Below are positions 1 to 10,100 of a DNA stretch of 49,325 nt, piece after piece. Each line of letters begins with the position of its first letter. The first letter of the stretch is position 1. Source of the stretch: Myxococcota bacterium (GTDB lineage: Bacteria; Myxococcota_A; UBA796; JAJRTE01); NCBI GenBank assembly GCA_024278455.1, contig JAJRTE010000304.1, forward strand, positions 1 through 49,325, written 5' to 3'. A program made the translations under genes and the position numbers. Under the pieces are notes generated by a model, which saw only the letters and a list, made by a program, of their open reading frames with translations, ran no database searches and was not told the origin of the DNA.

Positions 1-135
1 CCGCGGAAACAGGAAGACCTCCGTTCCGGCGTCGTCCAGGACACCCATGACGAACGACGTCTTGTCGACGTACTCCAGGCCAGACCTTCGCAGCTTCAGG
101 AAATCATCGACGCCGATGGGATAGTCGTATTGCAC
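1..135 (-). CDS. AAA-ATPase-like (PF09820-type) protein, N-terminus only
   Basis: An open frame of 45 codons begins at GTG 135 and runs off the left edge of the window. GGAGG lies 6-7 nt upstream of the GTG, which supports this start. The visible protein reads YPIGVDDFLKLR, then YVDKTSFV, then EVFLFPR. This is the conserved opening of the AAA-ATPase_like family (PF09820), in which a Walker A loop normally follows the LFPRPRRFGKT segment and a PD-(D/E)XK nuclease-like domain closes the protein. Members are abundant, often multicopy genes of unclear function. Neither the ATPase core nor the stop codon is in this window, so activity cannot be judged. Confidence 0.7.
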   Translation of the reverse strand, partial: MQYDYPIGVDDFLKLRRSGLEYVDKTSFVMGVLDDAGTEVFLFPR

Positions 136-543
136 TTCGGGCCTCCGAGGATTCAAGGGAGGACACTTGCAACCTTCGATAGGACGATAGCACGACTGGA
201 GCGACGGCCCAAGGGGGAAACCGGGATGGCTCTCGTGGGAAAATCACGACACCTCGGGAGCCGCAATTCCGGGGGGCGGCGGTGAACAGGTTTCTTGTGT
301 CTTTTCTTCCATGGTTTCATGAAATGGCCGTTGACGACCATGTCGCCTCATGTTTTCTTGAAAGAATGGTGCATTCGGTTACCGCTTCGCAACTCCCGTC
401 CGCGCCGGGCATTTGCTGGAGATCGCACCTGCCGTATTGCTGGCCGGCCATCCTTGTCAGGGGGGACGGGAGCGCGTGGGTTACCGCACGCTCCTTGCAC
501 GAATTCCGTCACAGCAGACCTCACCGTCAGCCTGGGAGCTGTC
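136..543. other. Divergent intergenic region, 408 bp
   Basis: This lies between the minus-strand ATPase-like gene and the plus-strand RCC1 gene. The plus frame is open upstream of 544, but that translation is Arg/Pro/Ser-rich without a domain, so I treat it as untranslated. A relatively AT-rich patch at about 290-375 contains the short palindrome TTTCATGAAA and could hold promoters for either gene; I see no convincing -35/-10 pair. GGGAG at 534-538 is the ribosome-binding site of the RCC1 gene. Confidence 0.5.
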
Positions 544-2850
544 ATGAAACGAGCCAACCTTCTCTGGACGATTTTCTTTCTGCTCGCTGTCACCATGGGG
601 CAAGCTCAATGCCCCGACTCCGTCGATGAGGACGGGGACGGTTTCAGCCCGCCGGAGGACTGCGACGACTTCAACGCCACCGTCTACCCCGGGGCACTCG
701 AGTACCCCGGCGACGGCGTGGACAACGACTGCGACGGCCATGCGTCAAAGGTGGTCCAGGTTGCCAGCGGCAGAGAATTCACCCTGTGCCTGGACGACCT
801 CGGCCGCGTGTGGGGATGGGGTAGGAACGCGAACGGTCAGCTTGGAGACGGAACCCAGGACGAGCGGCATGCCCCTGTCCAGGTCGAAGGCCTGTCGGGG
901 GTCGTGGCCATCGCTGCGGGACAGAGCCATTCCCTCGCGGCGCTCGACGATGGCTCTGTCCGCGCGTGGGGACTCAACGAGTACGGCCAACTCGGGGATG
1001 GGACACTGACGGACAGCCACACACCGGTCCAGGTGAACGGTCTCTCCGGCGTCACGGCCGTCGCAGCAGGCAACTACCACTCCCTGGCGCTCCTCGCGGA
1101 CGGCACCGTTCGTGCGTGGGGATATGACTCGTACGGCCAACTCGGGGACGGATCCACATCGGACAGCGCGGTTCCGGTTCAGGTGACCGGTCTTTCGGGC
1201 GTCACGAGTATCTCTGCTGGAGAGTATCACTCCCTCGCTCTGCTCGAGGATGGGACCGTGCGCGCGTGGGGACTCAACGACGAGGGCCAACTCGGAATCG
1301 GCGGGCTAGAGAACAAATCCATCCCGACTGAGGTGAATGATCTCACCGGCGTCCGTGCCGTTGCTGCAGGAGGTAACAACTCGCTTGCTCTGCTCCGGAA
1401 CGGGACAGTGGCCGCGTGGGGAGACAACTATTTCGGTCAACTCGGGAACGGGATCTATAAGGATAGCTCCACCCCGGTGCAAGTGAGGCAGCTGTCGGGC
1501 GTATCTGGCGTATCTGCCGGAGCGTTTCACGGCATGGCCGTGCTCGAAGATGGGTCTGTACGGACCTGGGGCGACAACAGATACGGCCAACTCGGGGACG
1601 GGACCACCACGAGCAGCACCCTCCCGGTCTGCGTGGTCGGCATAGCAAGGGTTGCCTCGGTGAACGGCGGATTGACTCATTCCCTGGCGATTCTTGCAGA
1701 TGGCTCCGTTCGCGCCTGGGGAGACAACGCTTGCGGTCAGATCGGGGACGGGACCACGACAAACAGCAGCACCCCGATCCAAATGAGCGCCCTCTCGGAT
1801 GTCGTGGGAATCTCGGGGGGTAACTATCACGCCCTGGCCTTGCTCGATGACAGCACCCTTCGCGCCTGGGGGGACAACGCAAGCGGTCAGGTCGGGGACG
1901 GGACCCAGACGACTCACAGTTCCCCAAGCCAGGTGATAGATGTGTCAAGTGTCGTTTCCGTCTCAGGAGGAGGCTATCACTCCATGGCCCTACTCGAAGA
2001 CGGCACCGTGTGGGTATGGGGAGCAAATGGCGCCGGACAGCTCGGAGACGGAACTGAGACGAGCCACAGTATCCCGGCGCCGGTACTCGGCATTTCGCGG
2101 GCCACAGCCATCGCAGCAGGTGGTGCCCACTCCCTGGCACTGCTCGAGAACGGCACCCTCTACGCATGGGGGAGCGACTCCTTCGGCCAACTCGGGGCCT
2201 CTACTCCCGATGACGGTTACACCCCGCTCCAGGTGAGCGGCCTTGCACGGGTCACGGCCATCTCCGCAGGGGACGCCTTTTCTCTTGCACTCCTCGCCGA
2301 CGGCACTGTTCGGGCGTGGGGTAACAACTCTCAAGGTCAGCTCGGAGACGGGACCGAGACGAACCGCGAAGCCCCGGTCGCGGTGAAGGGTCTCTCTCGA
2401 GTCACGGCGATCGCCGCGGGAGAATACCACTCCCTGGCACTGCTCGAGAACGGCACTGTACGCGCCTGGGGGTCAAACGCATACGGCCAGCTCGGAGACG
2501 GAACCGAGACGGACCGCACGACTCCGGTCCAGGTGCAAGACCTGCAAGGAGCCGTGGCACTCGCCGGGGGCAGGTATCACTCCATGGCCCTGCTCGAAGA
2601 CGGCACCATTCGCGCCTGGGGAGAAAACCACCACGGAGAACTCGGGGACGGGACCGAGACGGACCGCAACACTCCGGTGCAGGTGCTGGACCTGACGACT
2701 GCCCTGGCCATCGACACGGGAAGCTACTACTCCCTGGCCCTGCTCGAAGACGGAACCGTTCATGTGTGGGGCTCGAACCACTTCGGTCAGCTCGGGTACG
2801 ATACCTGGTCCCCCCAAGAGGTCGCCTGGGGGCTCGGTCAGAGCGAGTAA
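544..2850 (+). CDS. Secreted RCC1-repeat protein with MopE-like metal-binding motif
   Basis: 768 aa. I place the start at ATG 544 because GGGAG sits 5 nt upstream and a signal peptide follows at once (MKRANLLWTIFFLLAV...GQAQ, cleavage near residue 20). Residues ~22-60 carry the Cys/Asp-rich motif DEDGDGFSPPEDCDD...NDCDG seen in MopE-type and other secreted deltaproteobacterial proteins (putative Ca/metal-binding motif). The rest is RCC1 repeats of the form AWGxNxxGQLGDGT...VAAGxxHSLALLxDGTVR. I count 14 WG-x-N/D-x-x-G-Q/E units, enough for two seven-bladed propellers. RCC1 propellers are mainly protein- or ligand-binding scaffolds, so an extracellular binding or adhesion role is an inference. 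It stands alone; the next gene is convergent. Confidence 0.85.
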   Translation: MKRANLLWTIFFLLAVTMGQAQCPDSVDEDGDGFSPPEDCDDFNATVYPGALEYPGDGVDNDCDGHASKVVQVASGREFTLCLDDLGRVWGWGRNANGQLGDGTQDERHAPVQVEGLSGVVAIAAGQSHSLAALDDGSVRAWGLNEYGQLGDGTLTDSHTPVQVNGLSGVTAVAAGNYHSLALLADGTVRAWGYDSYGQLGDGSTSDSAVPVQVTGLSGVTSISAGEYHSLALLEDGTVRAWGLNDEGQLGIGGLENKSIPTEVNDLTGVRAVAAGGNNSLALLRNGTVAAWGDNYFGQLGNGIYKDSSTPVQVRQLSGVSGVSAGAFHGMAVLEDGSVRTWGDNRYGQLGDGTTTSSTLPVCVVGIARVASVNGGLTHSLAILADGSVRAWGDNACGQIGDGTTTNSSTPIQMSALSDVVGISGGNYHALALLDDSTLRAWGDNASGQVGDGTQTTHSSPSQVIDVSSVVSVSGGGYHSMALLEDGTVWVWGANGAGQLGDGTETSHSIPAPVLGISRATAIAAGGAHSLALLENGTLYAWGSDSFGQLGASTPDDGYTPLQVSGLARVTAISAGDAFSLALLADGTVRAWGNNSQGQLGDGTETNREAPVAVKGLSRVTAIAAGEYHSLALLENGTVRAWGSNAYGQLGDGTETDRTTPVQVQDLQGAVALAGGRYHSMALLEDGTIRAWGENHHGELGDGTETDRNTPVQVLDLTTALAIDTGSYYSLALLEDGTVHVWGSNHFGQLGYDTWSPQEVAWGLGQSE
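814..2850 (+). repeat. Tandem 150-bp coding repeat, 14 units (RCC1 blades)
   Basis: The xWG codon triplets that open successive blades fall at 814, 964, 1114, 1264, 1414, 1564, 1714, 1864, 2014, 2164, 2314, 2464, 2614 and 2764. Every interval is exactly 150 nt (50 codons), with no indel. The final unit is shortened before the stop. Units share wording at DNA level, for example tccctggc, ctcgaagacgg and ctcggggacggga, but are clearly diverged. This is a protein-coding repeat, not a CRISPR or satellite. Confidence 0.9.
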
Positions 2851-3096
2851 CCCGCCGGCCGATCCACGGTCGCGTCCGGCGATCGCGCCCAAATCGGTGG
2901 CCCGGTTCCATATTCGTCGGAAACGCTCGAGCAGGACACGCCCATTGGACAGTCGCATGCCCTGGCGGCTGCGGGGCATGCTGCCTGGTTCGCCACATCC
3001 GAGCCGGCGTTGCACCCGCCTCGGACCATGCCCAGGATCGCGAGCGCGGTGTAACGACACCCAGCGCCGACGAATGCCCCACGCGTGAACAAGGCG

Positions 3097-5148
3097 TCAT
3101 GGGCTGGGCTGGCCCCCGCCCTCGGGCACCGCAGGGTAAGGCATGCCGTAGTAGTCCAGCCAGAAGTTCATCCGCTCTAGGTTGATGTCAGGCAGAACCT
3201 CCATTTCGACCGTGTCGTCGAGTACTATCCGGCGAAACGCTTCCCTGTTTTCCTGGGAGATCTGCTGCCACTCCGGCACAGACGTCGCAGGGGCGTCGCA
3301 GTTGGGATTCCCGAACCGGGCCATACATCCCCAGTAGGCAGCGAAGGTGCCAGCGAGCTGATCCCGTGTGTCGGCATCGTCCTCCTTGTAGAGGGCCCCG
3401 TCATCGTGGTCGAAAACGAACGGAAGCTCGAACCCGTGCGCCGCACCGAAGATATAGTCGTAAGGCGGCACCAGGTTGTCATACCGGAAATGGTAGAGCC
3501 AGGTCGGCTGATAGGGAGATATCAGCCACGACATGTATTCGGAGCACAACGGCTCGAACACCAGGTCCAGGATATCGGTGAACTGGTTGTATGGCGTGGG
3601 GGGGTCGTAGGCATCACGGGGATACAGGGCTTCGATCAACGGCACATCGTCGCCGAACAGCGCCCGCATGTAGACATTGTACTCGAGTTCGCTCATGTTG
3701 GCCAGGTCTGCATAAAAGAGCTTCTCCTCGTCACGATTCGCCCCGATGATGGTCGGTACGTGGTGGAAGCGCCCATCGATCAGGTCCTGTTCGGCCCCGT
3801 CGGAAAAAACGAAGCCATCTCGAGTCGGCTTGAAGGGCGTGGTGGGGAATCCCCCCGCCTCGACGAACAGCGTCATGATATCCTCCTCGGACTTTCCGTA
3901 GAGGTAGTCTGCTATCCAGGCCGTCCCCTGCGCCTCGAGCCACGCAGCGGCGTCCTCTTCGCTCGTCAAGCCTTCCGCCACCACCATGATTTCGATGAGT
4001 TCCTCGGCGTGCGCGCGCGCTTCCTCGGTGGTCCGGGATGAGAAGCAGCCGCTTTCGACGATCACACGGTGGAAGAGGCCGTCCGCCAGGGGACTCATCA
4101 ACATCGACCAGGTATTCACACCCCCGGCTGATTCTCCGAACACGGTAACTCGAGTCGGGTCGCCGCCGAATGCCTCCCCGTTGTCGCGAATCCACTCGAG
4201 TGCCCGGATGATGTCCAGCGTGGCGTAGTTGCCCGAATCGTTGGCCGGATCTCCGTTGAACAAAGCCTCGTGGTACAGAAAGCCGAACAAATTGAGCCGG
4301 TACTGGATGGTGAACAGGAGCACATTGGCTCGAGCAGCGAGTCGAGCGCCGTGGTAGAGGGGATTGTCCGTCGCCCCGGTCGTGTTCGAGCCCCCGTGAA
4401 TCCATACCATGATGGGCAGCACCTCCCTCGAGACGCCCGGATGCCAGGCGTTGAGATACAGGCAGTCCTCGTTTCCAATCGGGTACAACTCCTTTTCGCC
4501 GTCTCCGTCGTCGTCTCGTTGTTCGAACTGCGGGCATGGGGAGGGAAAGTGCGAGGCCTCGAGCGGCTCGGACCGGGACCCGGGCTCGGCCGGCGGTCGC
4601 CAGCGCAAGGGCCCGACCGGCGGTGAGGCGAACGGAATGCCCAGCCAGGCAACCGTGTCCATCTCGTCGGGGAACCCACGGACTTCGCCCTGGACGGTGT
4701 CCACGACGACCGACGTCGTTGGGTCCGGACTAGGCGTGTCCGGCGGAGGGGTCGCCGGGGGAGGGGTCGCTGGCGGCGGGGTCCCGGTCGTCGCCGCGAC
4801 CGAAGGCGTGGCGGTGGCGGGCGGAAGGGATCCGGGGCCGGGGGTCGGGGTCACCGCTGGCGGCGTCTCCTGATGAGGCGATGGAGAGGCAAGCTCGGCC
4901 GGGAGCGTCGGCGTCGACCCGGCATGGAAAAGGGGCGTCTCCGTCACCCCGGGGCTCGAGGAAGGTTCAGGAGAGGACCCCGCCGCGGGTGTTTCACTTG
5001 CAGCGCTCGTCGGCTCCCCGGTTACGGCCGGCGACGGTGCCGAGGTCGGGTGTTCCGTTCCGTCATCGTCGAGGGCGCTCGAGCAGGACATGAGGAGAGG
5101 GAACAGGACCAAGGCGAGAGCGCCGGGTGGCAAGGAATGGCGAATCAT
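3097..5148 (-). CDS. Type B carboxylesterase lipoprotein with Pro/Thr-rich linker
   Basis: 683 aa, started at ATG 5148 with GAGG 7 nt upstream. A lipoprotein signal ends in lipobox LMSC with Cys22. Residues ~25-150 are a low-complexity Ser/Pro/Thr linker including a PPPATPP repeat, which would hold the enzyme away from the outer membrane. The alpha/beta-hydrolase follows: the type B opening VQGEVRGFPDEMDTVAWLGIPFA, the PIMVWIHGGSN oxyanion segment, the nucleophile elbow FGESAGG with Ser340, an acidic GANRDEEKLFY segment, and the His in AAHGFELPFVF. The family hydrolyses carboxylic esters; the natural substrate is unknown. It shares lipobox and linker style with the arylsulfotransferase-like gene at 31882-33822. 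It is convergent with the RCC1 gene and may follow the protease as a separate unit. Confidence 0.88.
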   Translation of the reverse strand: MIRHSLPPGALALVLFPLLMSCSSALDDDGTEHPTSAPSPAVTGEPTSAASETPAAGSSPEPSSSPGVTETPLFHAGSTPTLPAELASPSPHQETPPAVTPTPGPGSLPPATATPSVAATTGTPPPATPPPATPPPDTPSPDPTTSVVVDTVQGEVRGFPDEMDTVAWLGIPFASPPVGPLRWRPPAEPGSRSEPLEASHFPSPCPQFEQRDDDGDGEKELYPIGNEDCLYLNAWHPGVSREVLPIMVWIHGGSNTTGATDNPLYHGARLAARANVLLFTIQYRLNLFGFLYHEALFNGDPANDSGNYATLDIIRALEWIRDNGEAFGGDPTRVTVFGESAGGVNTWSMLMSPLADGLFHRVIVESGCFSSRTTEEARAHAEELIEIMVVAEGLTSEEDAAAWLEAQGTAWIADYLYGKSEEDIMTLFVEAGGFPTTPFKPTRDGFVFSDGAEQDLIDGRFHHVPTIIGANRDEEKLFYADLANMSELEYNVYMRALFGDDVPLIEALYPRDAYDPPTPYNQFTDILDLVFEPLCSEYMSWLISPYQPTWLYHFRYDNLVPPYDYIFGAAHGFELPFVFDHDDGALYKEDDADTRDQLAGTFAAYWGCMARFGNPNCDAPATSVPEWQQISQENREAFRRIVLDDTVEMEVLPDINLERMNFWLDYYGMPYPAVPEGGGQPSP

Positions 5149-5278
5149 GGGGTCACCTCGAGAACGTGGCCGGCTATCCTCCGGCGGATGAACGGGCGAG
5201 CGTGCTCTCGATCCGTCCTGTTCGTGGCCGTCCTTTGGTCGAAACGGCGGTTTCGGGTCGCTTCACCCCAGCACAGCC

Positions 5279-6439
5279 CTACAACAAGAGAGCGATCCAC
5301 GCTGTCCACCTGGCCGTGGGCTCCTCGACAGGGTCGAGCAACGCGCCGATACCGATCTCGACGTCAGACAGGGGGATGATCACCGCGCCCATGGCATAGA
5401 CGCGAAAACCCGCGCGACGCTGGGTGTCGAAGAGGAACGTCAATTCGCACGGATCGGGCCCCTCGATGTCGCACGCGGGGTCGGCGACCATGGCCGCGAC
5501 GCCGAGTTTCTCCCGCTCCCACCAGCCGAGCCGTGCGCCGAGCAGGATGTCGGCGATGTGTCCGATGGGCGGAAGATGGAATCGAGGGCCCCATTCGGCC
5601 TGGAGCCAGTACAGGTTCTCCTCGAAGCTCATGAACTCCCCAGATTCCGGAACATCGATGACCGTGTTGTATCCCAGGGAGAGGCCGAGGCGAGCACCCC
5701 GGTTCCTGGCGACCTGGATGAACGACAAACGGAATCCGTCCATTCGGAGACCCTGCTCGGTTTGCAGGTTGCCGAACCCGATGCCGACCTTCTGTTGCCT
5801 TGCGGGGAGGAGCGGAGGTGACGGTTGCGACCGCGCCAACAACTCTGCCAGGTGGGTGACGGGCACGGCGAAGCCGACGCTCTGGGCCTCCCGCAACTTG
5901 CTCGTGACCACCCCGACGATGCGCCCTCGCCGATCGAGCAGGGGGCCGCCGGAGTTGCCGGGGTTGATGGCCGCGTCCGTCTGGATCGACTCCTGGCTAA
6001 TCGCACCCACGACGCCGGAAGTCACCGTCCACGTAAGCAACCCCCGGAACGGCTTCTCCTCGGAATAGGAGCCGAACGGATGTCCGATGGCGACGACGGG
6101 GTCGCCGATGGATGTCGATTGCGGCGGTGCCAGCGGCAAAGGGCCGGCCTTCTCGAGGTCCCGGTCAAGCCGCAGCGAGGCCAGGTCATGTTCCGGGTCG
6201 TAGGCGAAGACCCGGGCGGCGTAGCTCTTCCCGTTGCGCGCCAACACGGTGACGGGACCGCCGTTTTCGACCACGTGGAGGGCAGTGGCCACGGTCCGGG
6301 TATCCTTCACAAGGAAACCGGCGCCGATACCTTCCTCCGTCTTGATGATCACCACGCTGTTCGCCGCGGCTTCGTAGATCTCCCGTGGCGTCATGTCGGT
6401 GGCCCCCTCCGTCCCCGCCGGCGCCTGGTCCGCAGGCAC
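5279..6439 (-). CDS. Trypsin-like (HtrA/Deg-like) serine protease with barrel-like C-terminus
   Basis: 386 aa from GTG 6439; an alternative start is ATG 6394, which has GGAGG about 10 nt upstream. The chymotrypsin-fold triad is complete: His55 in TALHV, Asp85 in EHDLA and Ser163 in NPGNSGGPLL. The pattern is Deg/HtrA-like. No PDZ domain follows. Residues ~215-386 instead alternate polar and hydrophobic residues (RLGLSLGYN, ADILLGARLGWW, ARWTAWIALLL), suggesting beta-strands of a small barrel or barrel-like module. That structural call is inference. The protein as started has no signal peptide, but the same frame upstream, beyond a single TAG at 6461-6463, encodes one (see 6461-6874). The two were probably one exported protease gene. 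Confidence 0.8.
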   Translation of the reverse strand: MPADQAPAGTEGATDMTPREIYEAAANSVVIIKTEEGIGAGFLVKDTRTVATALHVVENGGPVTVLARNGKSYAARVFAYDPEHDLASLRLDRDLEKAGPLPLAPPQSTSIGDPVVAIGHPFGSYSEEKPFRGLLTWTVTSGVVGAISQESIQTDAAINPGNSGGPLLDRRGRIVGVVTSKLREAQSVGFAVPVTHLAELLARSQPSPPLLPARQQKVGIGFGNLQTEQGLRMDGFRLSFIQVARNRGARLGLSLGYNTVIDVPESGEFMSFEENLYWLQAEWGPRFHLPPIGHIADILLGARLGWWEREKLGVAAMVADPACDIEGPDPCELTFLFDTQRRAGFRVYAMGAVIIPLSDVEIGIGALLDPVEEPTARWTAWIALLL

Positions 6440-6460
6440 GGGACCGCCCCGCTCGGCGCC

Positions 6461-6874
6461 CTATCCACGCGAAGGAGCCGCCTCGGGCGCCTCCCCCTCG
6501 ACGGAGGTGCCGCCAGTTTCGTTTTCGCTCGCGGTTTTCGTGGACGCCTCTTCCGGCGGCGGCTCGAGGTCTTCCGTGGCAGGTGACGGCGATTCGGCCG
6601 GTGGTTCCCCATCTCCGGGGTCTCCCTCGTCCGCTTCCCGGGCACCGGTACCGGGCGACACCGCCGGGGGTGACCCATTCCCGGGACCATCCGTGGTACC
6701 GGTATCCACGTCCCGGTCACCTGCGGCGTTCCCCTGCTCGCCTTGTTCCGGCCCATAGACCTGTGCCATCGTCACACCAGCCGGCGTACACACCAGGGAC
6801 AGGCCGGCGATCAAGACCAGTACCCGCCCCGGTGCCGCATCCACGCGCAATGCTCGACTCGATCCTCTGCTCAC
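6461..6874 (-). CDS. Signal peptide plus Glu/Pro/Gly-rich linker, in frame with the protease
   Basis: 137 aa from GTG 6874, preceded by GAGGAGG 9 nt upstream. After a basic N-region comes a hydrophobic stretch (GRVLVLIAGLSLVCTP) ending near VTMA-Q, a probable signal peptidase I site. The remainder is disordered and rich in Gly, Glu, Asp, Pro, Thr and Ser. The frame ends at TAG 6463-6461, and the protease GTG 6439 follows in the same frame after 7 codons. A short secreted disordered peptide on its own is possible. The simpler reading is the leader and linker of the protease, interrupted by one nonsense codon (mutation, readthrough or sequence error). Confidence 0.55.
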   Translation of the reverse strand: MSRGSSRALRVDAAPGRVLVLIAGLSLVCTPAGVTMAQVYGPEQGEQGNAAGDRDVDTGTTDGPGNGSPPAVSPGTGAREADEGDPGDGEPPAESPSPATEDLEPPPEEASTKTASENETGGTSVEGEAPEAAPSRG

Positions 6875-7117
6875 GACTGTGCGCCTCCTCGTCGCGTTCG
6901 TCTCCACCTCGCCCCGGCAGGGGGACCACGACGTGCACGCCCGCCCTGGACCGTTCCGCCGTCGAGACGAGCAGAATGGGTCGCCGGCCCGGTAGCACGA
7001 ACCCGCCACGACCCTGGCCAGGCGGTCTCCCTGCCTTGCCTATCATAGCACGGTCGTGCCGACTCGAGGCCGGGTTTGAAGATATTGAGGACGGGAGAAT
7101 GGGGCGTCCTGGTGGCG

Positions 7118-10100
7118 CTATCGGCCCGTGACGCCATTCCGGCGAGTGCGCCGCGCACGCACGATCACGCCGAAGAGGCCAGCCGCGACCAACGCCGCGA
7201 AGCCCACGCCGCGATGGGAATCCCGCGGGAGCGACGCAACCGTGCACCCGGCGGCAGCCGACCCGGTAGACACAGCAGCAGCCTCGATCGCCGGCCGGGC
7301 CAAGGCACGCCGAGCGGCATAGCTCCCCGCGGTTTCGTAGTTGCCGGTGTTCTGGGGGTCGTGCCGGAACGATGGCCATTCCCGGCCGCCCGATCCGGCA
7401 GTGTCCCAGGCGAAGAGGTACCCTTCTCGAGTCGGAGCCACGACCTCGTTCAGGCCATCGCCGTCGATGTCTCCCACCGCCGGGGACGCGAGCAACCAAC
7501 CTCCGGTGAGCTTCGGCCACCCATCAGCCTCGCTGCCGTCGACCTGGAAAGCGTGAAGGATGTATCCCGACGTCCCGATCAGCATCTCGGGCACCCCGTC
7601 CCCGGTGACATCGGCGACCGCGGGACTGTTGAAGAACCCGATGTCCTCGATGACTCGAGGAAACGCTTCGAGCATGTTGCCGGTGCGCACCTTCCAGGCG
7701 GCGGCGAGGTGGTCGAAGTAGAGATACCGGGAGGCCGCGAGCGATTCGAAATAGGTCATGCCTGAACCGCCCATCAGTACCTCGAGGTCGCCATTGCCGT
7801 CGAAGTCGGCGAAGGCGCCGTTGCTGATGACCGCCACGAACACGCGTTCGTCGGAATTGGAGCCCGCCCCGAGCGCGTCACGCATGTACCCGAGCTGCCG
7901 GTAGAGGGTCCCGTCATCGTTGAGCAAGACGGGGAACGAACCGACTCCGGAGATCAGGATCTCGAGGTCCCGGTCGTGGTCCACGTCGGCCAGTGATGCA
8001 CTCGGTGTAACGCCTTCTCCGACGTAGTTGATGATGCCGCTCGCCAGGCCCACCACATCCACCGGCCACCCCGGCAAGAACGGACCGGAGGGATTCAGGT
8101 TGCCATCCGCATGGATCGCGTAGGCCAGGCCAAGGTAGGGCTGGTCATCCTTGAACTCGTTCGTCCCGACGACGATAGCGGGCTGGCCGTCCCCGCGCAG
8201 GTCGCCTACCGCCGGCGAGGAGACGATCCGGCCACACGTCGTCGTTACCCCGGTGGAGCCATCGGGGTTTTCGAGCAGCACCGGAAAACCGGGCTGCCGC
8301 GTCCCATCGAAACGCCATACGTAGACCTTTTGGTCCATCGATGCCTGGACAATCTCGAGATTGCCGTCCTGGTCGAGGTCGTAGAGCACGGTGCTCGAGA
8401 ACATGCCCGGGTCCCGCCAGATCATCTCACTGGTGTCGGCGTCGTCCACGGGGTCTCGCGAGACGGGAAACCCCGGCTTGAGCGTTCCGTCCGCGGCGAA
8501 GGCGAAAACCTGGCCCTGGATGGTCGCTGCCACGACGTCGGCGACGCCATCCTGCTCGAGGTCCCCGACGGCGACGGTACCGATGACGCCCTGCCTGATG
8601 GCGCTGGAGACCGATCCGGTCGCATAGGCCGGTGCGTCCAGGTGGTTGTCCGGGTCGGCCGGGTCGACTCCTGGCATCAGCGCCGTGTGAACCGGCCATC
8701 CAGGCAGCTCCTCGGCACCCCCGGTGAAGACGTGGACCTCACCGTTGCCGTCAGCGAGAACGATCTCGAGGACCCCGTCCCCGTCGACGTCGAACAGGAT
8801 CGGGGACGATTCGCCGGAATGCTCGAGGTGGATGGGGAACCCGGGCACCAGGTCCGGATCCTCGATGACGAACACCTGCTTTCGCTCCTCCGACCGGTTA
8901 CCCCATGCGTCCACGGCGCGGACACGAAGGGTGACCGAATGGGCATTGACCTTGATCGACTTGCCCTCCGGCGTGTCCCTTCCACTGATCTGCTGGACCG
9001 GGGCCTTGGCATCGAGCAGGTCGGGGTCGAGACTCGTCAGCAGGAGCGAGCCCAGGAACCCGTCGACCGCGGCAGTGAGGTTCGTGCGCTTGACGATGGA
9101 GATGAAGTCGTCTTCCCTCGGGTCGACACCCGGCGCCCATGCGATCTCGTAGTCGTAGGAGGGCGCCCGATTCGCCGCGATCGTACCGTAAACTTCGAGG
9201 CGCGGGGTATTTCGAGGGTCGAAGTATTCGAACCATCCCGGAGAGCGCAATTCGATCTCGGGGGGGATTGTCTGGTCCGAGACCTGGTCCACGGCACGGC
9301 CGGCGTTGATGCGCCCGTGGCCGAAGAACTGGTCCCATCCCGGATAGCTCGGGAAATAGGGGCCGTAGGGAATGTGGCTCTCGGGCACGTCGATGTCGTC
9401 CGTTGTCCCGAGCAGCAACTGACGGACTTCCGGGGCGGACAGTTCGATGCCAAGGTCGCGCGCACGTGAATAGACCAGGCCGGCCATCCCGATCGTGGCC
9501 GCCACCGACCCCGTGGCACAGGCATTCGACGCGGCCACGGCATCGAGTCTTGCACCAAAGTTGTTGCACCCGATGTACCCCAGCACCGATCGCGCCGTCT
9601 CCAGGCTGATCCCCGGGTAGAACTTGATCGAATGGACGTAGAGGGCATGGTCGTTGGCAGCGGGGTAGTTGTGGTGGTACCCCAGTTCGTCTCCGGCCGC
9701 CGCCACGATCGTGGTGCCGCGGTCCCAGGCGTAGAGCATGGCCGCCTGCGTCGCCTCCGGGTTGGTCATCGCTCCCAGCGCCATTCCAATGACTTCGACC
9801 CCCTGGTCCACCGCGTAGATGATGGCCTCCGCCACCTTGTCCCCTTCACCGACGAACGAGTCCGACACCCGGACCGGAAGCACGGAACAATTGGGACAGT
9901 GCCCGATGTCGCTCTGCGGCTCCCCGCCTTCCGCCGCCGCTTCCTCGAGCACCGATGTCATGTGGTAGAAGTCATTGGTCGTCACCGGATCGTTGTCGTT
10001 CCAAAAGAAGTCCCAGCCGGCTATGTCGTCGATGTAACCGTTGCCGTCGTCGTCGTTGCCGTCCGAGAAGACGGCGATCAGGTCCGAGGGATCGAGCCGG

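Noticed and set aside
814..2850. Regular 150-bp repetition as a CRISPR or satellite
   Set aside because: Units are fully coding, in frame and diverged, and match RCC1 blades; there is no repeat-spacer structure.
2838..3092. 84-codon minus-strand frame with Cys residues between the RCC1 and esterase genes
   Set aside because: No RBS and no recognisable signal or domain; it also overlaps the RCC1 3' end. I see nothing else in 2851-3096.
8111..9469. 452-codon plus-strand open frame inside the subtilase gene
   Set aside because: Antisense shadow of the FG-GAP-like repeats, with no RBS or domain.
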